DNA of 64,000 nt, taken from positions 1 to 64,000 of the forward strand of contig URBX01000007.1 in assembly GCA_900546175.1 (NCBI GenBank). Direction: 5' to 3'. Below, piece after piece: positions 1 to 7,966 of the stretch. The DNA comes from an uncultured Eggerthella sp. Lineage in GTDB: Bacteria > Actinomycetota > Coriobacteriia > Coriobacteriales > Eggerthellaceae. The notes beneath the pieces are model-generated. The model did not search any database. It saw only the letters and a list, made by a program, of their open reading frames with translations, and was not told the origin of the DNA. The position numbers were made by a program, and so were the translations under genes. Within the stretch, counting starts at the first letter, position 1. Each line of letters opens with the position of its first letter.

Positions 1-17
1 CTTCCGCCAGAATTTTC

Positions 18-40
18 AAGGGGCTTCGCGCCCCTTTTCT
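18..40 (+). terminator. Rho-independent terminator of the gene left of the window
   Basis: Stem AAGGGGC (18-24) pairs with GCCCCTT (30-36) around a five-base loop and runs into TTTTCTT. It ends a transcript that starts outside the window. Confidence 0.75.
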
Positions 41-164
41 TATATCCAACCCCCTGAAATTTATGGTCGTTAATTTATTGGTTTTATATCAAAAGGCTCA
101 TAGTAAGCAGGATGCGCTACACTTCCAAGAAAAAGAAAATCTTATATGAGAGAGGAGAGCAGAA

Positions 165-692
165 ATGGTAGATCGTATTATTGATCCAGAAAATGATGCT
201 CCTGTTGAAGATATTGATGATGTTTTAAAATCAGTTTTTAATTATGTGCTCAACGAGGCGGCAGACAAAATGGACCGTGGGGAAGAAATTATTCCTTTTA
301 CTGGTCTTGCAATTAAAGAAAACCTCTTCATTGAGACTCATGATTACGAAACTACCGAAGAAACCTATCTTCGTGCTCGTCGCGAGGTAGAAGGTGCACG
401 CGGTGCTACTGCCTATGCTTTCTGCTATGACGGATATATTCAAACTGACGACGGAATGCGTGATTGTATTATTGCTGAAGGTGGTCTTCCTGGCGAAGAG
501 CAGGGTTATGCCTTCGGTTATTTATATGACGAAGAGGGAATTGATCGCTCTATTGTTTATATTGGTCCTGCTCCAAACTTCATGGAGAATTTAAAGCTTG
601 AGCTTGAAATGGAAGTAAACACTAACCCTGAACCAGTTGATATGCGTGAAGTAGAAGAAGCTTTCGGTATCACTAATGATGACAAAGAATAA
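165..692 (+). CDS. Acidic protein of unknown function (175 aa)
   Basis: I do not recognise a family. The 175-residue product is strongly acidic and soluble, with no signal peptide or membrane segment. It has a helical-looking N-terminus (about 1-45), a central region with several Tyr/Phe residues and two Cys, and an acidic tail ending in DDKE. A good ribosome site (gagaggagag) lies 8-17 bases before the ATG. It stands alone, 385 bases ahead of the rpsF operon and after a terminator. Codon use resembles the neighbouring housekeeping genes, so it is probably a real, vertically inherited gene. Confidence 0.8.
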   Translation: MVDRIIDPENDAPVEDIDDVLKSVFNYVLNEAADKMDRGEEIIPFTGLAIKENLFIETHDYETTEETYLRARREVEGARGATAYAFCYDGYIQTDDGMRDCIIAEGGLPGEEQGYAFGYLYDEEGIDRSIVYIGPAPNFMENLKLELEMEVNTNPEPVDMREVEEAFGITNDDKE

Positions 693-1010
693 AGAAGTTT
701 AATTCAGATTTCTAAGACTGACATTCGAAGCAGTTTTTGAAGTCATTTCCAGATGTTTTCATTGAAAAATCACGGTTCAATTTCTTTAAAAGACTTTCAA
801 CACGTTTGAGTTCTGTTTTAACTTTTCTTAAGGTACTTTTTAAATAAAAATGAGAAAGTAACACTAAGAAAAATTACAGGATTCAGACGTGTAGAGAGCA
901 TATACCTAATCATACTTACCGTATGATTTGTTAAGTAAATGCCAGAGTTATGTAGTAATCATGGTGAAATTTTTTATCCACCATAAACCCTTAGAAAGTC
1001 TGGTATCTTG
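693..1010. other. AT-rich intergenic region before rpsF
   Basis: No ORF with a ribosome site and no clear hairpin terminator is visible. It should hold the promoter of the rpsF operon, but no -35/-10 pair is convincing; TTGTTA followed 17 bases later by TGTAGT near 927-955 is the best weak candidate. Confidence 0.4.
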
Positions 1011-1060
1011 ACTTAGCTATTCCTGCTTCGGGTTTTCCTTCATGTCCCGAAGCCGTAAGT
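1011..1060 (+). promoter_or_regulatory. Putative S6:S18 autoregulatory leader of rpsF
   Basis: An outer helix ACTTA (1011-1015) with TAAGT (1056-1060) encloses an 8-bp stem GCTTCGGG (1025-1032) with CCCGAAGC (1046-1053). The 3' side of the internal loop reads CCG just before the outer helix. This matches the known S6:S18 leader, in which a CCG in a bulge mimics the rRNA site of S18 and lets the S6:S18 pair repress its own mRNA. The element lies 17 bases before the rpsF start, overlapping the approach to the ribosome site. The structure was folded by eye only. Confidence 0.6.
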
Positions 1061-1077
1061 CCAGAGGAGGTGAAAGA

Positions 1078-1365
1078 ATGAAGGCTTATGAACTCTTGTA
1101 TTTTGTAGCTCCATCTATTGATGAAGAATCTCGCGCAGCAGTTATGAAGCGTATCGAAACCGCTCTTTCTGAAGGTAGCGTTGATAACGTAGAAAACTGG
1201 GGTAAGCGCAAGCTTGCTTACGAGATTGACGGTTTGACCGACGGTGATTACACCCTTATCGATTTCCACGCAAATCCTGAAAACATCGCAGAGCTTAATC
1301 GCGTACTTCGCATTAACGACTCTGTAGTACGCCACATGGTAGTACGTCGTGCTGATCGTGATTAA
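1078..1365 (+). CDS. rpsF: 30S ribosomal protein S6
   Basis: S6 binds the central domain of 16S rRNA together with S18. The 95-residue product has the expected length and the typical opening MKAYELLYFVAP, the Trp-Gly-Lys-Arg-Lys-Leu-Ala-Tyr segment and the basic end VRRADRD. An upstream in-frame ATG at 1042 would add 12 residues encoded inside the leader hairpin. I chose 1078 because the strong site gaggaggtg sits directly before it and the resulting length fits the family. First gene of the rpsF-ssb-rpsR-rplI operon. Confidence 0.95.
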   Translation: MKAYELLYFVAPSIDEESRAAVMKRIETALSEGSVDNVENWGKRKLAYEIDGLTDGDYTLIDFHANPENIAELNRVLRINDSVVRHMVVRRADRD

Positions 1366-1425
1366 TTAGTTTAAGGAAATCAAAAAGGCGAAATATTGTT
1401 CGTCCTGTTGGAAGAGGTTTTGGAC

Positions 1426-1878
1426 ATGAGTATTAACCGAGTCATCATTAGTGGAAATTTAACCCGCAATCCAGAATTACGCGCAACTGCAAGCGGTATG
1501 CCTGTATTAGGTTTCGGTGTTGCAGTAAATGATCGTCGCCGTAATGCTCAGACTGGTGAATGGGAAGATTATCCAAATTTTATTGACTGCACTATGTTTG
1601 GTGCTCGTGCTGAAAGCGTTTCTCGCTTCCTCACCAAGGGAAGCAAGGTTGCTATCGAAGGTAAGCTTCGCTGGAGCCAATGGGAACGCGATGGACAGAA
1701 GCGTTCCAAGATTGAAGTAATTGTTGATGAGATTGAGTTTATGTCTTCTCGCAATGCAACTCCAGGTGCCGCTCCTGCATATCAGCAGCCAGAACCTATG
1801 TATCAGCAACCAGTTGCTACTCCAATTGCAACTCCTATTGTTGATGCTTCCGTATATGACGAAGATATTCCATTCTAA
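1426..1878 (+). CDS. ssb: Single-stranded DNA-binding protein
   Basis: Binds single-stranded DNA during replication, repair and recombination. The 150-residue product has an N-terminal OB fold (about 1-105, beginning [19 protein letters not shown]), a Gln/Pro-rich linker, and the acidic tip DEDIPF that docks partner proteins. A longer frame from 1396 exists, but the ATG at 1426 follows gaagagg and gives the standard SSB N-terminus. It lies between rpsF and rpsR, the classic bacterial arrangement, and is probably cotranscribed with them. Confidence 0.95.
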   Translation: MSINRVIISGNLTRNPELRATASGMPVLGFGVAVNDRRRNAQTGEWEDYPNFIDCTMFGARAESVSRFLTKGSKVAIEGKLRWSQWERDGQKRSKIEVIVDEIEFMSSRNATPGAAPAYQQPEPMYQQPVATPIATPIVDASVYDEDIPF

Positions 1879-1901
1879 GTAAATACCGAAAGAGGTTAAT
1901 A

Positions 1902-2162
1902 ATGTCTGATTACAATAAGCAGCCTCGTCGTAAGTATTGCCAGTTCTGCAAAGACAACAGCGAATACATCGACTATAAAGACACTCAGTTGCTGCGTAAA
2001 TATGTTACTGATCGTGGAAAAATCAAGCCTCGTCGTGTTACGGGCGCTTGCACCCAGCACCAGCGTGATATTGCTAATGCGGTAAAGCGTGCTCGCGAAA
2101 TGGCTCTCATGCCATACGCAGTACCTGCTATCAGCGGCCGCGGCAATCGTCGCGATCGTTAA
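1902..2162 (+). CDS. rpsR: 30S ribosomal protein S18
   Basis: S18 partners S6 on the 30S platform. The 86-residue basic product has the family signature around [19 protein letters not shown] and a zinc-ribbon-like N-terminus with Cys-Gln-Phe-Cys (KYCQFCKDN). The start follows gaaagaggttaat. It sits 23 bases after ssb and 15 before rplI. Together with S6 it is the expected ligand of the leader upstream of rpsF. Confidence 0.96.
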   Translation: MSDYNKQPRRKYCQFCKDNSEYIDYKDTQLLRKYVTDRGKIKPRRVTGACTQHQRDIANAVKRAREMALMPYAVPAISGRGNRRDR

Positions 2163-2177
2163 TAGAAGGAGGACAGA

Positions 2178-2693
2178 ATGAAAGTTATTCTTCTTAGCGA
2201 ACTTAAAGGTAAGGGTGGCGAAGGCGACGTAGTAGAGGTAGCAAACGGTTTTGCTAACAACTATTTGTTCCCACAGAAGATCGCTATCCCTGCAACTAAG
2301 GGTAATTTGAAGCAGCTCGAGCTTCGCAAGCACAACATTGCTACCCGTGAAGAGAATCGCCTTGCAGAAGCAGCTGTAACTAAGGCAGCTCTTGAAGGTA
2401 AGACCATCCAGGTTGAAGCACGCGTTGGCGAAGAGGGTATCCTCTTTGGTTCCGTAACCGCTGCTATGATTGCTGAAGCTATCAAGGCTCAGACTGAGTT
2501 GGAAATTGACCGTCGTCGTATTGACATCAAGTCTGCAATCAAGACTGCTGGTGATCACGAGGTAGTAGTTTCTATTTACCGTGACATCAAAGCAGTTGTT
2601 TCCATCCTCGTTGGCGATGCAGCAATGTTTGCTGCAATGGCTGCAGAGGAAGAAGCAGCAGCTGAAGAAGCTGTTGAAGAAGTAGCTGAATAA
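2178..2693 (+). CDS. rplI: 50S ribosomal protein L9
   Basis: L9 binds 23S rRNA and spans the ribosome surface. The N-terminal domain (about 1-50) has the family pattern MKVILLSELKGKGGEGDVVEVANGFANN... followed by NYLFP, then the connecting helix and the C-terminal domain (about 75-148). The 171-residue product is longer than most L9 proteins because of an Ala/Glu-rich acidic tail (about 150-171). A strong gaaggagga site precedes the ATG. A terminator follows at 2756. Confidence 0.96.
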   Translation: MKVILLSELKGKGGEGDVVEVANGFANNYLFPQKIAIPATKGNLKQLELRKHNIATREENRLAEAAVTKAALEGKTIQVEARVGEEGILFGSVTAAMIAEAIKAQTELEIDRRRIDIKSAIKTAGDHEVVVSIYRDIKAVVSILVGDAAMFAAMAAEEEAAAEEAVEEVAE

Positions 2694-2755
2694 GCTTCTT
2701 TCCTAAAACGCTTCAAGCTTTTTATTTGCTCTGAGAGTTACAAAGCAAAAGTTTC

Positions 2756-2786
2756 AAGTCCCTAGGGTTTCCTAGGGACTTTTGTT
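2756..2786 (+). terminator. Terminator of the rpsF-rplI operon
   Basis: An 11-bp perfect stem, AAGTCCCTAGG (2756-2766) with CCTAGGGACTT (2771-2781), has a 4-base loop and a TTTTGTTTT tract. Confidence 0.9.
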
Positions 2787-2801
2787 TTGCGAATTCGGAA
2801 A

Positions 2802-2830
2802 TTGTCCAAGGTGTTTTCTGAGGCTGTTAT
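2802..2830 (+). promoter_or_regulatory. Possible dnaB promoter
   Basis: TTGTCC (2802-2807) and TGTTAT (2825-2830) are spaced by 17 bases, about 40 bases before dnaB and after the upstream terminator. The match is by eye and modest. Confidence 0.35.
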
Positions 2831-2869
2831 ATTATTGATACCGATTAAGAGAAAGGAGCCGTACGTACT

Positions 2870-4261
2870 ATGGCAGACAATTCTTCAACAGAATCTAAGC
2901 AGTCATTACCGCAAAACATTGAAGCAGAGCAAACGGTTCTTGCTGCATGTCTGCTTTCTCCTGGTGTTTTTGAAGAAGTGGTTCTTTCTTTAAAGCCGGA
3001 ACATTTTTTCAGACCAGCGCATCGCAGTATTTTCGAAACGATGCGAGAAATGAACGCACGGTCTATCACTATTGATGTTATTTCCTTAGCTGATCACCTG
3101 AAAGCGAAAGGACAACTTGAAGCAATTGGCGGTCAGAGCTATCTTTTGGAATTAACCGACAATACCTTTGCTCTTACCAGCTGGCAGCATCATACAGAAA
3201 TTGTTAAGCGTGATGCTTTACGCAGAGAGCTTTTGTTTGCTAGTGCTCGTATTTCTTCGTTAGCATATGATTCCCCCGTAGATACCAAAGATTTAGTATC
3301 TCAAGCTGAGGCTACTTTGTTTGGCATTACTGAACAAACAGTATCTAACACCTTTAAGGATATAAAAAGCTTAGTAATTGAGGCTAATGACAACCTCAAC
3401 GAATTGGCAAATAAAAAAGCAGGACTTGCTGGAGTTCCTTCTGGTTTTACCGATGTTGATGCTTTGTTTAATGGTTTTCGCGGCGGTGACTTGATTATTT
3501 TAGCTGCTCGTCCTGCAGTTGGTAAAACCTCTTTTGCTATGAACTTAGCCGTCAACGCAGCAAAAAATGGTGTTGCAGTAGCATTTTTCAGTTTGGAAAT
3601 GCCAGCCTTACAGATTGTCCAAAGGTTAATTTGTTCCGAAGCTGGTCTTAACCTTTCTCGTCTTCGAAGCGGTAGGATTTCCGATTCCGATTGGATGCCT
3701 ATTCTTGAAGCAAGCGATAATCTATCCAAACTTAATATGGTGGTTGACGATTCGCCTTCGTTATCAATTACCGAATTACGCACAAAAGCGCGCCGCTTTA
3801 TGAAAAACAATAATCAAGGAATGATAATTGTTGACTACCTGCAGTTAATGAACCCTGCTATTCCACGCAGAGACGGCAACCGCGCAGTTGAAGTTGGCGA
3901 AATTTCACGTGGCCTTAAAGTCCTTGCAAAAGAACTTAATGTGCCAATTATTGCGTTGGCACAGTTGTCGCGTGGTGTTGAACAACGTCGAAATCAGCGT
4001 GGTGGCGATAAACGTCCAGTTCTTTCCGACTTGCGTGAATCGGGCTCTATTGAGCAAGATGCTGACATTGTAATGTTCCTTGACCGAAGCACTTCCGAGG
4101 CAGAAGCGGAAAGCGATAGCCGTCCAGACTGGGGTGTTGCTAACTTAATTGTTGCAAAGAATAGAAATGGCGCGGTTGGCGATATTAAGTTAACCTTTAT
4201 TCCTGAGAACACTAAATTCACCGACCATTACGATACAGATTTTAATCCAGAGCCTTTCTAG
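2870..4261 (+). CDS. dnaB: Replicative DNA helicase DnaB
   Basis: Hexameric 5'-3' helicase of the replication fork. The N-terminal primase-interacting domain (about 18-115, opening LPQNIEAEQTVLAACL) is followed by a linker and a RecA-like motor. The motor has Walker A ARPAVGKT (about 213-220), a Walker B ending MIIVDYLQLM, the H3 segment with PIIALAQLSRGVEQR, and the C-terminal arginine-finger region. The 463-residue length is normal, so no intein is present. It sits behind the rpsF-rplI operon, a common bacterial arrangement, with its own upstream terminator and probably its own promoter. Confidence 0.96.
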   Translation: MADNSSTESKQSLPQNIEAEQTVLAACLLSPGVFEEVVLSLKPEHFFRPAHRSIFETMREMNARSITIDVISLADHLKAKGQLEAIGGQSYLLELTDNTFALTSWQHHTEIVKRDALRRELLFASARISSLAYDSPVDTKDLVSQAEATLFGITEQTVSNTFKDIKSLVIEANDNLNELANKKAGLAGVPSGFTDVDALFNGFRGGDLIILAARPAVGKTSFAMNLAVNAAKNGVAVAFFSLEMPALQIVQRLICSEAGLNLSRLRSGRISDSDWMPILEASDNLSKLNMVVDDSPSLSITELRTKARRFMKNNNQGMIIVDYLQLMNPAIPRRDGNRAVEVGEISRGLKVLAKELNVPIIALAQLSRGVEQRRNQRGGDKRPVLSDLRESGSIEQDADIVMFLDRSTSEAEAESDSRPDWGVANLIVAKNRNGAVGDIKLTFIPENTKFTDHYDTDFNPEPF

Positions 4262-4373
4262 ACTATAAAAGCTTTTAGAGACATTAATCCCTGCCTCAAC
4301 CTGCGTTTTGGAAAACCTTGAAGTATAAAAAGATTAAAGGAAGAAAACGCAAAGAATAAGATACACTCACTCT

Positions 4374-5639
4374 ATGGGTAAATCGGTTTCGTTTATACAT
4401 GCAGCTGATCTTCATTTAGGAGCTCCTTTTAAGGGGCTACGTTCTTTGTCGCCTGTTTGGGCGGCCGAATTAACTCACGCAATTCCTGAAGCATATAAAC
4501 GTTTAGTGGATACTGCTATTCGTGAAAATGTTGACTTTGTAGTTATTTCAGGAGATATTTTCGATGATTCTCGTCCTTCTTATGCAGATTTCTTTACCTT
4601 TGTTAATGGGCTGAAGAAGCTTGATGAAGAAGGAATCCAGGTATATTTTTGCACAGGAAATCATGACCCGCTTACTACCTGGAATTACGATTTATCGGCG
4701 TTGCCCAAAAATACCCATATGTTTACTGCCGAAGATCCCAGTTTTGAAGTTTTTGAAAAAGAAGGGGAGCCTTTAGTAGTTCTAGCTGGTCGTGGATACT
4801 ACAACCAAACGTGGCCAAAAGGGGTGGATATTTCCAAAAACATATGGAGGGACTATATGTTTGAAGCAACAGGGGTGCAAGCACCCTTCACAGTTGCGGT
4901 TGTCCATACCGGACTCAATATTGACCCAACGCGAAGCCCACTCAATCCAAAGGATCTTATTACTCGCGGGGTTGATTATTGGGCGTGCGGTCACATTCAT
5001 CAATATATGGTTTTTCCAAAAAAGGCACCCCGCATTGCGTTTCCGGGGTGTCCGCAAGGAAGAGATATTAAAGAAACGGGCGAACATGGAGTGCTGAAGG
5101 TGACCTTAGAAGAAGGCAACACTCTTCCTCACATCCGTTTTATTCCAACAGCGAGTGTTGTTTGGGAAAATATGGAAGTGGATGTTTCAGACTGCAATAC
5201 TGTTGCGGATATCCATGAGCTAATTACTAACAAGCAGTTTTTCCTTAACTCAAAAACGCACTGCCAAAAAATGATTTGCCGCGTAACTTTAGTAGGAAAC
5301 ACCAAGCTTCACGAAAAACTAACGAATAGTGTTATTGAGGACCTTCGCTTGGTAATTAATAATAGCTATCCGTACTTTTTTATTGACGCTATTCAAAATC
5401 ACACACGCCCAGAAATTGATTTCAATTCTCTGCTTGAAGAAGGCCTCTTTCCTTCGGTGTATCTCAAGACGGTAGCACAAGAACGCTTAAACTCTGCAGA
5501 AGCGTTAGCCGATATTGAAAAAGAATTCTATGATAGAAATTTATCCTTCCCGCAAAAGCTAAAGAAGGATTTTAACGAATTGTGCGATGAAGCAGAAATT
5601 CTTGTCCTTGATCTTCTCAGTCAAGGAGGTGCACGATGA
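4374..5639 (+). CDS. YhaO/SbcD-like metallophosphoesterase (DNA repair exonuclease)
   Basis: Predicted Mn-dependent phosphoesterase of the SbcD/Mre11/YhaO group. Calcineurin-type metal motifs appear in order: ADLHLG (about 11-16), SGDIFDD, TGNHD, VVHTG and CGHIHQ. The 421-residue length and the HAADLHLGAPFKGL opening fit YhaO better than E. coli-type SbcD. The next gene starts inside its stop codon (4-base overlap), so the two are translationally coupled and probably form an SbcC/SbcD-like complex. Substrate and exact repair role cannot be read from the sequence. Confidence 0.88.
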   Translation: MGKSVSFIHAADLHLGAPFKGLRSLSPVWAAELTHAIPEAYKRLVDTAIRENVDFVVISGDIFDDSRPSYADFFTFVNGLKKLDEEGIQVYFCTGNHDPLTTWNYDLSALPKNTHMFTAEDPSFEVFEKEGEPLVVLAGRGYYNQTWPKGVDISKNIWRDYMFEATGVQAPFTVAVVHTGLNIDPTRSPLNPKDLITRGVDYWACGHIHQYMVFPKKAPRIAFPGCPQGRDIKETGEHGVLKVTLEEGNTLPHIRFIPTASVVWENMEVDVSDCNTVADIHELITNKQFFLNSKTHCQKMICRVTLVGNTKLHEKLTNSVIEDLRLVINNSYPYFFIDAIQNHTRPEIDFNSLLEEGLFPSVYLKTVAQERLNSAEALADIEKEFYDRNLSFPQKLKKDFNELCDEAEILVLDLLSQGGAR

Positions 5640-7855
5640 GCAAACCAGCAAAACCCTCTAAACCTGAGAAGAAAGAGATATCTCACTATTTCTTAGAGCA
5701 CATTAAAGTTACCAGCTTCGGTAAATACGCCAACATGATAATTGGCCCTTTTAAGCCAGGCTTAAACGTGGTGTATGGCCCGAACGAAGCAGGAAAAACT
5801 ACCATTAATGAACTCACCAAATCAGTTCTTTTTGGTTGGCCAACTGTTCGCAAGAATATAAATAGTTATAAACCGGAAAATGCTGACCGCGCGGGAAGCC
5901 TTTTCTTTCGCAACACGAAAACAGGTGAAATTGAAGAGGTAAAGCGCGTAAAAAACACCGAAGCGCCCGAAAAAGATCTGTTTATCCTAAACGATATTGA
6001 TAAAGCAACGCATGACACTATGTTTGCATTAACTAGTGATGAACTTATGCGACTCGATAGGCATACCGATATCACTTCCCATCTTTTAACGGCGGGTTCG
6101 GGAACCTTATCTTCTCCTGCTCATGCGCTTGATGAAATAAACACCCGCATTAAAGAAGCACTTTCGAAGTCTGCAAGCAACCCAACCTCAATCACAAATT
6201 TAAAAAGGGAGCAGGTAAGCGTTCGAGAAGAACTTCAGCAGGCAATTAATCAAAACGAGCAGTATCGCCAGCAAGAAATTAAACTCAAGCAACTTCAACC
6301 TCGCAAGGAAACGCTGGAAAAAACGCAAGCAACCTTAAACGAAGAGATAGAGTTCTATCAAGTGCAACTTTCTAAACTTGAGTCTATTGATAAAGCAATT
6401 GAGGAAGTTGAAAAAGATTTAGAAAAAACCATTGAAGCACGTAACCTTGCCCAGGTAGCTCAAGATTCTCAGGCTAACGAAGAAATTGTAATCCTAAGCA
6501 ACTTAAGCCAGCGTGATGAGTTTCGCTTGCGAGACACTTTGGAAGATTTGGACGAAACACGCATAAAGCTGAATAATGCACGGGAAAACGCGCAAAAAAC
6601 AGCAGAAAAGTCGCGCTCCTATCGTGATGTTTTAAACGAGGATCAAGATCCCACGGAGTCAAAAAAACAACAACGCAAAACTAAGGCACTGCAGGTTGGA
6701 TTATCTATTGCTGTCCTTATTCTTCTTTTAATAGTGGGCGTGTATCTTCTCTATGCTTCTTCTCGCACAGGGACTCTTTCATTTGCAGTGATGGGCGGCT
6801 CGTTAATTCTTATCGGAATTCTCTTATTTATAGTAGGAATTGCGGTGTTTATTCGTCCTTCTAAAGCAGAAGAAAAACTGTCAGAACAAAGAGACAATGC
6901 AGCATGGATTGTGGCGCAGGATGAAAAAGCGCTTGACCACGCCTTTCAAGAAGTTAAAAATCATGAAATTCGCATTAAAGAATTCCTTGACGCCAACAAT
7001 ATGACACAGGCTCACGGTTCTCTTCGCCGTGCCCGTTTTATGCTTGATCAAGCACGAGAATATAAAGCAGAGCTTCTTCAAATAAAACAGCAAAGACAAG
7101 CTTTGGCGCTTCAGGAAGCTTCTTGCAATAATTCACAGGCGCGCCTTTGTCAGCAACGCTCGGAAATATGTTTGCAAGTGGGGCTCCCTCCAAGCGCAAC
7201 CGTGTACGAATTCGAGCAGCTTATTGCGCGCAAGAAGACCGAGCGCGAGAAAACCATGAATCTTCTCAGCGAGACAAACACTCAAGTTGGTGAGCTTTCC
7301 CAGCAGCTACAAGATGCCCTGCTTGTTCATACCTTTGATGAAATCAAGCAAAAAAATGAACTCATCAACGCGCAGCTTAAGGAAGCGAACAAAAAGCTTG
7401 CACTACTCCTTTTAGCGAAACGCACGCTTGAAACTGCAATTTCTGATTGGGAAAAGAAAAGCCAGCCAGAGGTGTATCGTAAGGCTTCGCAAATTTTTGA
7501 AAACATGACTAACGGTCAGTGGAAGCAAGTGCGTATGAATCCTGAAGGAGAAATAGAAGTAGTAGATGCAATCAAAACAAGCTACAGCCCTGCGGTTCTC
7601 TCTATGGGAACTAAACAGCAGCTTTATTTAAGCTTACGTATTGCGTTATTGATGACGGCAACAAATGTGGGAAAAGCACTTCCTATTATGTGTGACGACA
7701 TTTTGGTGAACTTCGATAAAACTCGTCAGGTAAAAGCAATAGAAGCTTTAAAAGAACTTGCTTCTGTTCGCCAAGTAATTATGTTTACGTGTCATGAAGA
7801 AGTTGTAAATTTGATAACAGCAGAAAACCCAACTACCAATCTGATAGAGCTATAA
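5636..7855 (+). CDS. YhaN-like AAA ATPase with membrane-spanning coiled coil
   Basis: SMC/SbcC-type ATPase. It has Walker A GPNEAGKTT (about 48-56), long Glu/Lys/Gln-rich coiled coils (about 190-340 and 400-590), and a C-terminal head with signature SMGTKQQLYLSLR and Walker B IMCDDILVNFD. Two hydrophobic helices (about 345-405, around VGLSIAVLILLLIVGVYLL) interrupt the coiled coil, as in Firmicute YhaN. At 739 residues it is clearly shorter than YhaN (about 960), mainly through shorter coils. It is coupled to the upstream phosphoesterase by a 4-base overlap. Membrane tethering of the complex is an inference. Confidence 0.85.
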   Translation: MSKPAKPSKPEKKEISHYFLEHIKVTSFGKYANMIIGPFKPGLNVVYGPNEAGKTTINELTKSVLFGWPTVRKNINSYKPENADRAGSLFFRNTKTGEIEEVKRVKNTEAPEKDLFILNDIDKATHDTMFALTSDELMRLDRHTDITSHLLTAGSGTLSSPAHALDEINTRIKEALSKSASNPTSITNLKREQVSVREELQQAINQNEQYRQQEIKLKQLQPRKETLEKTQATLNEEIEFYQVQLSKLESIDKAIEEVEKDLEKTIEARNLAQVAQDSQANEEIVILSNLSQRDEFRLRDTLEDLDETRIKLNNARENAQKTAEKSRSYRDVLNEDQDPTESKKQQRKTKALQVGLSIAVLILLLIVGVYLLYASSRTGTLSFAVMGGSLILIGILLFIVGIAVFIRPSKAEEKLSEQRDNAAWIVAQDEKALDHAFQEVKNHEIRIKEFLDANNMTQAHGSLRRARFMLDQAREYKAELLQIKQQRQALALQEASCNNSQARLCQQRSEICLQVGLPPSATVYEFEQLIARKKTEREKTMNLLSETNTQVGELSQQLQDALLVHTFDEIKQKNELINAQLKEANKKLALLLLAKRTLETAISDWEKKSQPEVYRKASQIFENMTNGQWKQVRMNPEGEIEVVDAIKTSYSPAVLSMGTKQQLYLSLRIALLMTATNVGKALPIMCDDILVNFDKTRQVKAIEALKELASVRQVIMFTCHEEVVNLITAENPTTNLIEL

Positions 7856-7896
7856 AAAACAAAGTGAACTATACTATAATTTTCCATGGCTTGAAT

Positions 7897-7945
7897 AAGG
7901 AGCTCAGCCGGCATTGAGAGGCTGGAAATTATCAGGGGCTCTTAA
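7897..7945 (+). promoter_or_regulatory. Leader hairpin before purA
   Basis: CAGCC (7905-7909) pairs with GGCTG (7920-7924), and an outer GAGC (7900-7903) can pair with GCTC (7938-7941). A TATAAT lies at 7875-7880, so the hairpin would be near the 5' end of the purA mRNA. No known riboswitch consensus was recognised. Confidence 0.3.
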
Positions 7946-7966
7946 AACATTCGAAAGGAATTAACT

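Noticed and set aside
1..9. Possible tRNA 3' end (CCGCCA) at the left edge
   Set aside because: The nine bases end in CCA before a terminator, but too little is visible to call a tRNA.
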